Shown: positions 35,689-44,975, numbered from the stretch's first letter. The stretch is 64,000 bases of DNA from Devosia nitrariae (GCF_030160115.1 NZ_BSNS01000007.1:1-64000), one strand, 5' to 3'. Numbers and translations: made by a program. The notes: generated by a model not told the origin, from the letters alone.

Positions 35689-36438
35689 TCATGCGGCAAG
35701 AGCCACTGCATCGGCGCCTGCGGCTTGGCGCAAGGGGCAGTCCGGCTCGGTCACTGCCCGCCAAATGGCTGCAACGACGTCCTCCGGTTCGGTGATCTTC
35801 GCGTCCGCCGCTGCCGCGTGGGCGGCAAAGACCTGCTTGGCAATGGGGTCATAGGCTTCGGGAATGCCCCCCGCCTCTGTCATCTTGCCGCGTGCGTTGG
35901 CCCCGAAACGGGTCCCTGGGGCTTGGCCGGGCAGGACCAGCCGCGTGCGGATGCCGAAGGGCTCGAGCTCCAGCGCGAGGCATTCGGTGAAGGCATTCAC
36001 CGCAGCCTTGCTGGCCGTGTAGATCGGTAGCAGCGGCAGCGCCTTCAGCGTTGTGCTGGAGGAAACATTGACGATCGTCCCCGCTCCGCGCGCCCGGAAC
36101 TGCGGCAGCACGGCGCGGGTCATCTCGATCGTGCCGAAAGTGTTGGTCTCGAAGACTTCGCGGATCGTCTCTTCCGGCGTGCCCTCCAGCGGACCCATCC
36201 AGCCGATGCCAGCATTGTTTACGAGGGCGTCGATCGGACCTGCCGCCTCGACCGCGCGGCCGATCGCATCGCGCTCGGTCACGTCGAGTTGCAGGATGTG
36301 CAGCCGATCGGAGGCGGGCAAGAGATCCTCGCGCGGGCTGCGCATCGTGGCGACGACCGACCAGCCCTGGTCGATGAAATGGCGCGCGGTCTCTAGCCCG
36401 AAGCCAGAAGAACATCCGGTAATCATCACGGTATTCAT
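35689..36438 (-). CDS. Short-chain dehydrogenase/reductase
   Basis: This is a 249-residue Rossmann-fold enzyme. The cofactor motif is VMITGCSSGFGLETARHFID (TGxxxGxG), with NNAG in DALVNNAGIGWMG, the catalytic Ser in VNVSSSTTLKA and YxxxK in IYTASKAAVNAF. This is the classical SDR subgroup of NAD(P)-dependent oxidoreductases. The ATG at 36438 follows AAGGAGAT. It is divergent from the AraC-family gene at 36535, which probably controls it. Substrate unknown. Confidence 0.92.
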   Translation of the reverse strand: MNTVMITGCSSGFGLETARHFIDQGWSVVATMRSPREDLLPASDRLHILQLDVTERDAIGRAVEAAGPIDALVNNAGIGWMGPLEGTPEETIREVFETNTFGTIEMTRAVLPQFRARGAGTIVNVSSSTTLKALPLLPIYTASKAAVNAFTECLALELEPFGIRTRLVLPGQAPGTRFGANARGKMTEAGGIPEAYDPIAKQVFAAHAAAADAKITEPEDVVAAIWRAVTEPDCPLRQAAGADAVALAA

Positions 36439-36534
36439 GGTCGTATCTCCTTTTCTTTGATGGCTCGGGATATCGACCTTGCGGCGCGAACTTTCTATAA
36501 TCATATGTCCATAGTTGTTTATCGAAAGTCCGAA

Positions 36535-37431
36535 ATGTCAGATCCGCTCTCCGAAGTGATCGCCCTGTTGCGCCCGCGCACGCCCTTTTCGAAGCTGGTG
36601 GATGCTTCCGGCGCCTGGCGCGTGCGTCGGACTGACGTGGACCAGGTCTACTACTGCCTGCTTCTTGCCGGTCGGGCGCGTCTCGAGGTGGACGGCAAAC
36701 CGCCGATGGAACTGCGCCAAGGCGATTTCGTGCTGGTGCCGGCGGTGCAGAGTTTTTCCATGTCGAGCGCCGATCCCGCACCGCCACCTGGGCTGGAAAG
36801 CCAGCCATTGATCCGTCCGGACGGAACAGCGCGGATCGGGCCAGAGGAGGCCCCTGTCGAGGTGCAGCAACTCATCGGGTATTGCAGCTTCGGCGCTCCG
36901 GATGCGGACCTGCTGGTGCCGCTGCTTCCCGACATGGCCGTGGTGCGGGGCGAGCAGCGTCTTGGAGATCTGGCGCGGCTGGTGCGGGACGAGGCGTTGG
37001 CAGATCGCCCGGCCCGCGATGTGGTTCTGGAACATCTGCTGCAGGTACTGCTCATCGAAGCTCTGCGTTCTTCGACGCAGACGAGCGCGACGCCAGGCCT
37101 GCTGCGCGGCCTGGCGGACGACCGGTTGACCGGTCCCCTGCGCGCCATGCATGCGGTGCCGGACCGCGCGTGGAGCGTCGGCGAACTGGCGCGCGAGGCG
37201 GGGCTGTCCCGCTCAGCCTTCTTCACGCGGTTCAACCGGGTGGTCGGCATGGCGCCGATGGAATATCTGCAAAGCTGGAGGATGACGCTAGCCAAGCACA
37301 TGCTTAGATCGCGCCAGCACAGCATCGCGGAGATTGCAGCCAAGATCGGATATGGTTCGACGAGCGCCTTCAGCTCGGCGTTCTCGCGGCGCATGGGAGC
37401 GCCGCCAGCGCAGTACGCCCGCGGTGCATGA
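36535..37431 (+). CDS. AraC-family regulator (cupin_6 + HTH)
   Basis: This is a 298-residue regulator. The N-terminal half is the AraC_binding_2/cupin_6 type (LLLAGRARLEVDGKPPMELRQGDFVLVPA). The C-terminal double HTH begins AWSVGELAREAGLSRSAFFTRFNRVVG and continues IAEIAAKIGYGSTSAFSSAFSRR. The start MSDPLSEVIALLRPRTPFSK fits the family; the frame opens 26 codons earlier. Relatives commonly regulate an adjacent reductase gene, here the divergent SDR, 96 bases away. Confidence 0.9.
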   Translation: MSDPLSEVIALLRPRTPFSKLVDASGAWRVRRTDVDQVYYCLLLAGRARLEVDGKPPMELRQGDFVLVPAVQSFSMSSADPAPPPGLESQPLIRPDGTARIGPEEAPVEVQQLIGYCSFGAPDADLLVPLLPDMAVVRGEQRLGDLARLVRDEALADRPARDVVLEHLLQVLLIEALRSSTQTSATPGLLRGLADDRLTGPLRAMHAVPDRAWSVGELAREAGLSRSAFFTRFNRVVGMAPMEYLQSWRMTLAKHMLRSRQHSIAEIAAKIGYGSTSAFSSAFSRRMGAPPAQYARGA

Positions 37432-37745
37432 AAGGGAGAGCGGTGTCGCTGGTCCATGCAGCCGCTTCCACGATCTCGACAGGAGCGTCTTTGAAGCGCC
37501 CGCGTAAGCTTGCGGCGAGGCGCGGATTGGGCTCCGAGCAGAAGTCTTTTTTGAATTGGAGAGGTGCACGGCAGTCGTGTCACCGGCATTGGCCCCGGTC
37601 ACTCGGGGTTCGCGATCAAGTAGTCGTGCTTCGAGGTGAGCGCAGTCCCCTGCATACCCATTCTGCCGGCGGGTTCTGCTCCAGCGCACCGCCGTCGGCA
37701 GCTCATTCATCCCGAAGCCAAGGCGGCTCGTCGCCGCCAACCCCG
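37432..37745. other. 314-bp gap without a gene
   Basis: This is the convergent gap between the AraC gene and the LysR gene. Open frames on both strands here are antisense extensions of neighbours with no family pattern. No repeat, tRNA or clear terminator hairpin was recognised. Confidence 0.4.
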
Positions 37746-38669
37746 TCAGTCCGCGTCGGAGGGCGGACCGACCGCCAGGTCGGACCGCAGCATGTCGACG
37801 AATATGCGGCAGGCGGGCGACAGTGACCGGCCCTTCTTGGTTACCAGCGCAATGGTGCGGCGGACGACCGGATTGCGCAACGGCACGATAGCGACAGGCT
37901 GATGCGCGTGCTTTCGGGCAAGGGCGCCCGGCAGCAGGCACACCCCAAGACCGCTTGCAGCCATCCAGGCAGCGGTGTCGAGAAAGCCGGCCTCGTGGAC
38001 GATGTTGAGCTCGATGCCCGCCTTGGCCGCGGTGTCGTCGATCAGGCGGCGCACGCCATAGCCCGGCCGGAAGGCGATAACGGGTACGCCACGCAGGTCC
38101 TTCCACGATACTGCCGCTTGGCGCGCCATCGCGTGGCTGTCTGCGCAAACGAGATACATGGTGTCCTCGAGCAGCGGTGAGGACTCGAACCCCGCTTCGT
38201 TCAGAGGCGGCGTACCGACGCCGAACTCCACCTGCTCGGACTGGATCAGGGACAGAAACTGGTTCGGCGCGCAATCGTCGAGGATCAACCGGATCCGCTC
38301 GTATTCGCGGCTGAACCGGCCGACGGTCGTCGCCAGCAACGCTGCTGCCGTCGAGGGCGTCGCGGCCAGGTGTACGCGGCCGCGCACCCCCGCCGTCATC
38401 TCCCTCGCGCTGAACACCAGCGTCCCGACTTCCTGCAGGACGCGCTCGGCAATGCCGAACACTTCCGTGGCCGCCAGGGTCGGCTCGAGTGACCGCGTGT
38501 TGCGATCGAAGAGTCTGATGCCGAGAGTGGATTCGATCTGCCGGATCAACACGCTGATCGCCGACTGCGTGACACGCAGCTCCTCGGCGGCGGTCACGAG
38601 CTTGCGGTGCTTGTAGACCGAAACGAACGCGCGCAGCTGCTTCAGGGTCAGGCGGCCATCAATATCCAT
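37746..38669 (-). CDS. LysR-family regulator of the TAXI TRAP / decarboxylase operon
   Basis: This is a 307-residue LysR regulator. The HTH reads VTAAEELRVTQSAISVLIRQIE (about 25-46) and is followed by the linker helix. The effector domain contains GRVHLAATPSTAAALLATTV and a late ASGLGVCLLPGALAR segment. It begins 125 bases from the TRAP binding-protein gene and is read in the opposite direction, so it most likely controls that operon in response to an aromatic acid, by analogy with LysR regulators of aromatic catabolism. A perfect 7-bp dyad overlaps its start codon. Confidence 0.92.
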   Translation of the reverse strand: MDIDGRLTLKQLRAFVSVYKHRKLVTAAEELRVTQSAISVLIRQIESTLGIRLFDRNTRSLEPTLAATEVFGIAERVLQEVGTLVFSAREMTAGVRGRVHLAATPSTAAALLATTVGRFSREYERIRLILDDCAPNQFLSLIQSEQVEFGVGTPPLNEAGFESSPLLEDTMYLVCADSHAMARQAAVSWKDLRGVPVIAFRPGYGVRRLIDDTAAKAGIELNIVHEAGFLDTAAWMAASGLGVCLLPGALARKHAHQPVAIVPLRNPVVRRTIALVTKKGRSLSPACRIFVDMLRSDLAVGPPSDAD

Positions 38670-38683
38670 AAAGCAACTTTATG
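38667..38683. promoter_or_regulatory. Candidate autoregulatory operator at the LysR start codon
   Basis: CATAAAG (38667-38673) and CTTTATG (38677-38683) form a perfect 7-bp inverted repeat with a three-base spacer. The CAT is the start codon of the minus-strand LysR gene. The region up to 38794 is AT-rich, with likely promoters for both genes. The role is inferred. Confidence 0.4.
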
Positions 38684-38794
38684 AATGCTTTCGAATTTTT
38701 CACTTCTATTCACAATGGCACTGCCGTTCAATAGCCGCGCACAAAAGGCCGTGACGTGGCCAAACCACGCAGACGGCACAGGAGGAGGAACGAG

Positions 38795-39784
38795 ATGAAC
38801 TGGCGCAGTCTGAAGCTTCTCGCCGTCGCGGGTATTGCCACCCTTGCCGCCGGAGCGGCGAGCGCGGTCGATCGCATCACGATCGGCACCAACCCGCAGG
38901 GGACGATCTACTTCACCATCGGGGGTGGCATCGCGGCCACCCTGCAGGACGCGCTCGGCGTACCGGCGACCGTCCAGCCCTATACCGGGTCATCGGCCTA
39001 CCTGCCGCTGATCAGTGCCGGCGAGGTCACGCTCGGGCTCAATTCCAGCCTGGATCTGGCGGGCGCCAGGGCCGGCGAATTCGGCGAGCCGATGGACAAT
39101 CTCAGGGTGCTTGCGCGCCTGTGGCCGCTCAACGTCGCACTTGTTGCGCGCGCCGACCTCGGCCTCACCGAGGTTTCCGAACTCGCGGGCAAGCGCGTCG
39201 TCACCGACCTCAGCGCGCTCAAAGCAATGAGCGACGTGTCCAAACTGATGCTGGAACTCTCAGGGCTCTCTGCGAGCGACGTCGAAAGCGTCACCGTGGC
39301 CGGCCTCGCGCCCGGCATGGAGGGGCTCACCGAGAACGCGCTCGATGCGACCCTGGTGGCCGTCGAAATTCCGCTGACCCAGCAGGCGCAGGCGACGATC
39401 CCGGGCGGCATCCGCTACCTCAGCGTCGAGGGGCCGGACGCGACCTCACAGAACGCGGATGCGAAGCTGCCCGGCCTCTATCTGGCCGAGATCCAGCCCA
39501 GCCCGCGCCTGCCCGAGGTCACCGAACCGGTCACGGTCGCCGCCTTCGACGTGTTCCTCTCGGTGAGTGCCGACATGAGCGACGAGGACGCGACCGCGAT
39601 CCTTGCCGCGCTCCATGACGGACTGCCGCAGTTGAAGGCCGACTATCCCGCTCTCGGTCCGGCCAGCCAGGAGAAGCTGGCGCTGCCGTCGAACACGGTG
39701 CCCTACCACCCGGCGGCAGTCGAATTCTTCACGTCCAAGGGGCTCTGGACGGAAGAGAACGCGGCACGGGACGCGGGGCTCTGA
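38795..39784 (+). CDS. TAXI-family TRAP substrate-binding protein
   Basis: This is a 329-residue periplasmic protein. The signal peptide is MNWRSLKLLAVAGIATLAAG, cleaved after ASA. The mature part carries the TAXI signature: ITIGTNPQGTIYFTIGGGIA, the segment VQPYTGSSAYLPLISAGEV and LALPSNTVPYHPAAVEFFTS near the end. The ATG at 38795 is preceded by GGAGGAGG. It is the first gene of a three-gene operon with the fused permease and an amidohydrolase-family decarboxylase, suggesting uptake of an aromatic or other organic acid that is then decarboxylated. Confidence 0.9.
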   Translation: MNWRSLKLLAVAGIATLAAGAASAVDRITIGTNPQGTIYFTIGGGIAATLQDALGVPATVQPYTGSSAYLPLISAGEVTLGLNSSLDLAGARAGEFGEPMDNLRVLARLWPLNVALVARADLGLTEVSELAGKRVVTDLSALKAMSDVSKLMLELSGLSASDVESVTVAGLAPGMEGLTENALDATLVAVEIPLTQQAQATIPGGIRYLSVEGPDATSQNADAKLPGLYLAEIQPSPRLPEVTEPVTVAAFDVFLSVSADMSDEDATAILAALHDGLPQLKADYPALGPASQEKLALPSNTVPYHPAAVEFFTSKGLWTEENAARDAGL

Positions 39785-39810
39785 GCCCCGCCTGAATCGG
39801 CGGACGGGAA

Positions 39811-41697
39811 ATGGCAGCGCGCGTTCTGGCGGTGATGCTCACCGCAACGGGAATACTATGGCTCTTGGACGCCCCACGGCATCTGGGCCTCGTTGTGCTC
39901 ACCGAGCAGTATCTCGCGCTGATGATCGGCCTCGCGACGCTGGCGGGGCTCGTCATTGCCCCGCTGAGCTCCCGCACCCGTCTGCTCGATTGGACTTTCG
40001 GACTCCTCTGCCTCGTCGCATGGCTGTGGCTGAGCTGGAACTATGAAGCCTGGCTCCTCGACGCCGCCAATCGCGGGCCTGAAAAGTGGGTGCCCGCGGT
40101 CATCGCCATAGCGGGGGTGATCGAGGGCACCCGCCGGCACTGCGGCCTGGTGCTCGCCATTCTGGCTGGGCTGTTCATCGCCTACGGGCTTTTCGGGTCG
40201 GCACTGCCCGGCGTGTTCTCGGCCGCCGAAGTCGCCCCGGCACGCTATGCACTTTACCTCTACAACGACACCAACGGCATTCCCGGCCTCGTGCTCAATG
40301 TCGGCGCCACGCAGATCCTGGGCTTCATCGTCTTCGGCGCCGTCCTCAATGCGGTCGGCGGCAGCGCCATACTGACCGATCTCGCGATGGCAGCGATGGG
40401 CCATCGCCGGGGTGGGCCGGCAAAGGTCGCCATCCTTGCCTCGTCCCTCTTTGGCACCCTGTCGGGCTCGACCGTCGCAAACGTGATGTCGACCGGCGTC
40501 GTCACCATCCCCATGATGAAGCGCTCGGGCTTTCCCGCACGCTACGCTGCAGCAATCGAGGCGGTTTCCTCGAACGGGGGGCAGATCGCGCCGCCGGTGA
40601 TGGGCGCGACGGCCTTCGTCATCGCCGAGTTCCTGCAGGTTTCCTACGCCAGCGTGGTTCTCGCTGCCCTGCTGCCCGCGGCCGCCTACTACGTCATGCT
40701 CTATTTGCAGGTGGACCGCTACGCGGCCGCGCACGGGCTAGTCGGGGAGCCGCGCGAAACCCTGCCGCGGCTCCGCCCGAGCCTCATCAAAGTCTGGCCC
40801 CTGATCCTGCCCATCGGCGTCCTCATGTATTTCCTGTTCGGGCTCGGCTACTCGGCGGGCAAGGCCGCGCTCTATTCGGCGATCGTCGCCTATGCAAGCC
40901 ACCTCGTCTTCGCGCCCCGGGGGGCGAAGCGCTTCGCCCTCCTCGGCGACATCGCCTTCGACGCGGGCAAGACACTGATACCGATCCTGCTGGTCTGCGC
41001 GGTCGCCGGCATCATCATCGGCACCATTAACCTGACCGGACTGGGCTTCGCGCTCACGCTGACGCTCGGCCACGTCGCGGAATCCGGTGGCGCGCCGGCC
41101 CTCTTGGCCGTCGCCGCCGCCATCGCCATCGTCCTCGGCGTCGGCATGCCGACGACGGGCGTCTATGTCGTCGTTTCCGTCCTGCTGGCGCCGGCGCTAG
41201 TGCGCGCTGGGATCGGCGAGATGTCGGCACACCTGTTCATCTTCTATTTTGGGCTGCTCTCGATGCTCACCCCGCCCGTCGCCATCGCCTCCTACGCTGC
41301 GGCCTCCCTGGCTGGTTCGGATATGTGGCGCACGGGCGTGACCGGCGTTCAACTCGCCATCGTCGCCTATCTCATCCCCTTCGTCTTCGCGTTCAACCCG
41401 GCGCTGTTGATGGACGGCACGTGGCTCGAAATCGGCGTATCTTGCCTCAGCGTCCTCACTGCCGGGCTGCTGCTGGCCGAGGTGCTCGCCAACAGAAAAG
41501 CCTTCGGCAATCCCGTCATGCGGTCGGCCGTCGCAGCCCTCGGACTCGCGATTGGTGCAACCACCGCCGTATTCCCGCCCGCCGGCGCGCCCGCGATCGC
41601 CATTGCAATCGCCTCCGTTCCTGCCGCCTTCTTCCTGCTGCGGCTGCCCGGCCGAACATCTCCCTCCTCGTTATCCGACCAGGTGAAATCCTCATGA
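39811..41697 (+). CDS. TRAP transporter fused permease (4TM/12TM)
   Basis: This is a 628-residue membrane protein with about 18 hydrophobic segments: a DctQ-like N-terminal quarter fused to a DctM-like core. Signatures include KVAILASSLFGTLSGSTVAN, SSNGGQIAPPVMGATAFVIA, AIVLGVGMPTTGVYVVVSVL and the late FYFGLLSMLTPPVAIASYAA segment. Such fused permeases always pair with TAXI proteins, as here. Its stop overlaps the ATG of the decarboxylase gene (ATGA), so the three genes form one translational unit. The last 40 residues are poorly conserved. Confidence 0.93.
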   Translation: MAARVLAVMLTATGILWLLDAPRHLGLVVLTEQYLALMIGLATLAGLVIAPLSSRTRLLDWTFGLLCLVAWLWLSWNYEAWLLDAANRGPEKWVPAVIAIAGVIEGTRRHCGLVLAILAGLFIAYGLFGSALPGVFSAAEVAPARYALYLYNDTNGIPGLVLNVGATQILGFIVFGAVLNAVGGSAILTDLAMAAMGHRRGGPAKVAILASSLFGTLSGSTVANVMSTGVVTIPMMKRSGFPARYAAAIEAVSSNGGQIAPPVMGATAFVIAEFLQVSYASVVLAALLPAAAYYVMLYLQVDRYAAAHGLVGEPRETLPRLRPSLIKVWPLILPIGVLMYFLFGLGYSAGKAALYSAIVAYASHLVFAPRGAKRFALLGDIAFDAGKTLIPILLVCAVAGIIIGTINLTGLGFALTLTLGHVAESGGAPALLAVAAAIAIVLGVGMPTTGVYVVVSVLLAPALVRAGIGEMSAHLFIFYFGLLSMLTPPVAIASYAAASLAGSDMWRTGVTGVQLAIVAYLIPFVFAFNPALLMDGTWLEIGVSCLSVLTAGLLLAEVLANRKAFGNPVMRSAVAALGLAIGATTAVFPPAGAPAIAIAIASVPAAFFLLRLPGRTSPSSLSDQVKSS

Positions 41698-42746
41698 ACG
41701 ACAAGAACCCGAACCCGCCCTACAAGCGCATCGCCACTGAAGAGGCCTGGGCGCCCGCCGAACTGATCCGGCTCTACCACGAGGAAATCGAAACCAAGGC
41801 GATTGGCGAACCGGGCTTCCACAGCCTGTGGGGTTTCTTCTCGGGCACATCTGAAAAGGCGCAGGCCCACAACCGGCGCATCCAGGACCTCGGCGAGATC
41901 CGCCTCAAGGACATGGACGACAGCGGCATCGACATGCAAATCGTGTCGCTGACCTCGCCGGGCGTCCAGATCTTCGATCCGAAGGACGCGAGCGCCATGG
42001 CGGTTCGTTTCAACGACGAGCTCGCGGAGGGCATCGCACGCCATCCCGGCCGGTTCGCCGGACTCGCAGCCTTCAGCCCGCTCGATCCCTCGGCGGCGGC
42101 GAAAGAGCTCGAGCGCGGCGTGAAGAAGCTCGGCCTCAAGGGCGGCATCCTCAACTCACACACGCTCGGCACCTATCTCGACGACGAGCAGTACTGGGAG
42201 ATTTTCGAGGCGGCAGAGGCTCTCGACGTGCCGATCTACCTGCATCCCAACACACCCTCGCCGCAGATGATCGAACCGTTCCTAAAACGCGGGCTCGACG
42301 CCGCTGTCTATGGCTTCGCCTGCGAGACCGGACTCCACGCCTTGCGGCTCATGGTGGCGGGGCTGTTCGACCGCTTCCCGAGGCTGCAGATCATCCTCGG
42401 CCATTGCGGCGAGGCCCTGCCCTACTGGCTCTATCGCATCGACTACATGCACGGGCATATCTCGGTCACCGGCCGGTATCCCGACGTGAAGCCGCTCAAG
42501 CGCCGCGCCCGCGACTACCTGCGGGAGAACTTCATCTACACCAATTCCGGCGTCGGCTGGGGACCGCCGGTCCGCTTCGTGCGCGAGGTCATCGGGCCCG
42601 ACCGGATGATGTATGCGATGGACTACCCATGGCAGTTCGTGCCCGACGAGGTGGGTATCCTCGAAGCCATGGGTCTCGACGAAGCGGGGCTGAGGCAGTT
42701 CTTCGAAGACAATGCGAGGCGCGTGTTCCGGCTGCCGCCCGCGTAG
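41694..42746 (+). CDS. Amidohydrolase-family decarboxylase (5-carboxyvanillate decarboxylase LigW-like)
   Basis: This is a 350-residue (beta/alpha)8 enzyme of the ACMSD/gamma-resorcylate decarboxylase group. The N-terminal motif is RIATEEAWAPAEL instead of the usual EEH(F); the TEEA(F/W) form is the one known from 5-carboxyvanillate decarboxylase. Other metal-site residues are visible: His184 (YLHPNTPSP), His237 (ILGHCGEALPYW) and Asp310 (AMDYPWQF), spaced like LigW Glu19, His188, His241 and Asp314 from memory. It probably removes CO2 from a hydroxybenzoate. The coupling to a TAXI TRAP importer suggests uptake and decarboxylation of an aromatic acid. Exact substrate not proven. Confidence 0.82.
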   Translation: MNDKNPNPPYKRIATEEAWAPAELIRLYHEEIETKAIGEPGFHSLWGFFSGTSEKAQAHNRRIQDLGEIRLKDMDDSGIDMQIVSLTSPGVQIFDPKDASAMAVRFNDELAEGIARHPGRFAGLAAFSPLDPSAAAKELERGVKKLGLKGGILNSHTLGTYLDDEQYWEIFEAAEALDVPIYLHPNTPSPQMIEPFLKRGLDAAVYGFACETGLHALRLMVAGLFDRFPRLQIILGHCGEALPYWLYRIDYMHGHISVTGRYPDVKPLKRRARDYLRENFIYTNSGVGWGPPVRFVREVIGPDRMMYAMDYPWQFVPDEVGILEAMGLDEAGLRQFFEDNARRVFRLPPA

Positions 42747-42858
42747 CCCCTCTAGGGGACCGCTTACGGACAGGCAGCTTTTGGCGTCCGCGGAGGAAAT
42801 AGCGGTCGCTCAATCCGACAAGGCGCAGGTCTTGAACTGGCCCAGAAGCAGAGATTCT

Positions 42859-42889
42859 CCCACCTCACGTTTGATGTGAGGGTGTGGGG
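42859..42889. terminator. Hairpin between the decarboxylase and VOC genes
   Basis: CTCAC (42864-42868) pairs with GTGAG (42876-42880), extended by CCCAC/GTGTGGG with small mismatches. It lies between convergent genes, so it may terminate both. T runs are weak. Confidence 0.45.
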
Positions 42890-43294
42890 TCAGACGGAGC
42901 CGCTCGGGAACGGGCGCTCAGTTTGCCAGATAGCCTCGATGTTGTTCCCTTCGGGGTCAAACATGAACGCCTCGTAGCTGGTGGGCCGCCGAAAGCCGGG
43001 CGGTCCGTTGTCCTTGGCTCCCAATCTCATTCCGATTTCATAAAAGGCGTCCACCGCCACTGTGCTGTCAGCTCGAAACGCCAGGTGAAGGCGCAACATC
43101 CCGGCATTTGCCTTCCATTCAGGGTCACCCTCGCCGATCCAGAAGCGGATGGGCATGTCTGGATGCTGTAGGGTCACTGCCTGGAGTTGCGGCTGGCGCT
43201 TGATCACCACGATGCCGAGCGGCGCAAGGCATTGCTCATAAAACGGCACCGTAACTTCCGGTCTGTGACACTTAACGCCAAAGTGGTCCAACAT
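42890..43294 (-). CDS. VOC (glyoxalase/dioxygenase-fold) family protein
   Basis: This is a 134-residue protein of two beta-alpha-beta-beta-beta units. The metal ligands are probably His5-type in MLDHFGVKC and further Glu/His: IRFWIGEGDP, LRLHLAFRAD, and EAFMFDPEGNNIEAIW at the end, where the Glu of NIEA is the conserved C-terminal ligand. The pattern fits the VOC proteins annotated as glyoxalase or bleomycin-resistance-like. Function unknown. It stands alone. Confidence 0.88.
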   Translation of the reverse strand: MLDHFGVKCHRPEVTVPFYEQCLAPLGIVVIKRQPQLQAVTLQHPDMPIRFWIGEGDPEWKANAGMLRLHLAFRADSTVAVDAFYEIGMRLGAKDNGPPGFRRPTSYEAFMFDPEGNNIEAIWQTERPFPSGSV

Positions 43295-43750
43295 CGTTCA
43301 TCGCTCCCGCGGCCACCAAACTTCAAGATCCTTGCGGCGTCCACTCCCGGTCACGGGCAATCAAAGGGAGCGGGACTGTTCACCATCCATGAGCGTTGTA
43401 TTGAACGACTGCTTGTGGCGCAAACGCCCCGCTTTCGCCGGTTGATTGAACGTCCGCTTCGGAATACCGCAAAAGCCGGCTCAACGGCGCCTTGATCCCG
43501 TAGAGCCGGATTCCGCAACGCAGAGGTACGTGCTGTTGTCTTGTGCCAGGCGATGCGCGACACCGGCGTGCAGAAGCGACGCGTGCGCAAGCACGGCCTC
43601 GGTGCGGTGCGCATCAACGAGGACGCTCGGATCGACCGCCCGTCCCGCATATGTACGACGACGGTGTTGGCCGCGACGGGCTTGAGCCAGCTCACGCGCC
43701 CGGACTCGGGCGCAGGTCACGATGTTCCGTGCAGGCGCGAAGACGACGAC
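43295..43750. other. 456-bp region with a possible frame-broken small gene on the minus strand
   Basis: No intact gene is convincing. On the minus strand one frame starts with GTG at 43695 and reads SWLKPVAANTVVVHMRDGRS then IR. Another frame then continues VLVDAHRTEAVLAHASLLHA and GVAHRLAQDN to about 43500. Joined, they would make a plausible small protein, so an indel near 43634 may have broken it. The family is not firmly recognised. The gap after this (43295-43480) is empty. Confidence 0.3.
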
Positions 43751-44752
43751 CTACCAGATGACTTCATCAAGATGGTTATGGCCGGAGAGCAGGCGAGCGA
43801 TGCGGTCCTGCGCCGCTTCGCGTATGTGAGGTTGGGGGTGGTGTGCGTAGAGCGCAAGCTCCATGTGCATGTCGTAGAAGTTCAAACGTTCACGTAGATG
43901 CTCGCGCTCGAACAGCTCCGGATACGCGCCGTGCAGCCATCCGGGGACCTCGGTGAGTGTGGTTTCGTCGAGCCCTTGCTCGTCGGGTGTGGGTGGGTAC
44001 TCTCGCGCTCTCGCGCACCAGCGTAGGATGGTATCGAGCTCGGCATCCGCTGGCTGAGCCAACGCCTCCGCGAAGTCGATCAGGCCGGTGACGCGTCCTT
44101 GGTCGACGATGACGTTGGATCCATGTAGATCACCATGGACGAGGACGGGTTTGTCGGTGGCGAACAACGTCAGCCGCTCTTGGATCCAATCGGCGACGTC
44201 CGCGAGCAGGCGCGAGTCATGACCAGGCCGTTGTCGGGCAGCCTCGACCTGCTGGGGCGTCGCACTCACGACGGGTGGGTGGTACGCAGGCCACGGCTTG
44301 CCGACAAGGGCGTCGGCCAGCCAAGGTGGCAGCAGGTCGGCCGTGACAGGAACGCGGTGAAGTGCGCGCAACGCAATACCGAGGCTTTCGATGATTGCTT
44401 GGCGCGTGTGCGAGTCCGCCACCGGCCATGCGTCGCACAGGCTTGTGCCGGGCAGGCGTTCGGAGACGTACCACGGCCCGTCAGGGCCGTCGCCGTGGGC
44501 GATGTGCCGGGCGTGTGGGACCTCGCTGCCGGTGAGCAGGTTGACGACTCTAGCTTCGTGGCGATAGGCGTCGCGGAACTGTTCGTTGGTGTTCAGTCGT
44601 ACGACGTATTCGTCGCCGACCCACGCGCGACTGACCCAGCCGGACTTTGGACGAAAGCGGCCGGTTGCTGGCAGACCAGCGGCCGCCAACGTCCTCAGCA
44701 GTGCCGGATCGGTAGCCGGGTCGTCAACGAACGGTGTTGATTGGTCGCACAC
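43751..44752 (-). CDS. Aminoglycoside phosphotransferase-family kinase
   Basis: This is a 333-residue APH-fold kinase. Its N-lobe is GWVSRAWVGDEYVVRLNTNEQF, the hinge region WYVSERLPGTSLCDAWP, and the catalytic loop LVHGDLHGSNVIVDQGRVTG followed by LIDFAEALAQPADAELDT (metal site). The GTG at 44752 with GAGG upstream is the best start; GTG 44770 is an alternative. The frame is open far upstream into the antisense of the LysR gene. In style and base use it looks actinobacterial, hinting at transfer, but this is impression only. Substrate unknown. Confidence 0.8.
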   Translation of the reverse strand: MCDQSTPFVDDPATDPALLRTLAAAGLPATGRFRPKSGWVSRAWVGDEYVVRLNTNEQFRDAYRHEARVVNLLTGSEVPHARHIAHGDGPDGPWYVSERLPGTSLCDAWPVADSHTRQAIIESLGIALRALHRVPVTADLLPPWLADALVGKPWPAYHPPVVSATPQQVEAARQRPGHDSRLLADVADWIQERLTLFATDKPVLVHGDLHGSNVIVDQGRVTGLIDFAEALAQPADAELDTILRWCARAREYPPTPDEQGLDETTLTEVPGWLHGAYPELFEREHLRERLNFYDMHMELALYAHHPQPHIREAAQDRIARLLSGHNHLDEVIW

Positions 44753-44975
44753 GTACCAAGCCTCGCACACAAGGGGAATTTCTGCCGTACAAGTCGTGCG
44801 CAAAAACTCGGTGGCATTGTGAGAACTTTTGCGACACCTAAGGGTAGCTTTCTGGCCAGCCGATGAGAAGCGGCCCTTCCGCTTCCCACCCCAGAAATGC
44901 CGGTCGGCGTCCGACCCCATATCGGCCGTTCGCGGCCAGTTCGACAGATCCCGAAAGCTGCCGTCGGACTGGTGG

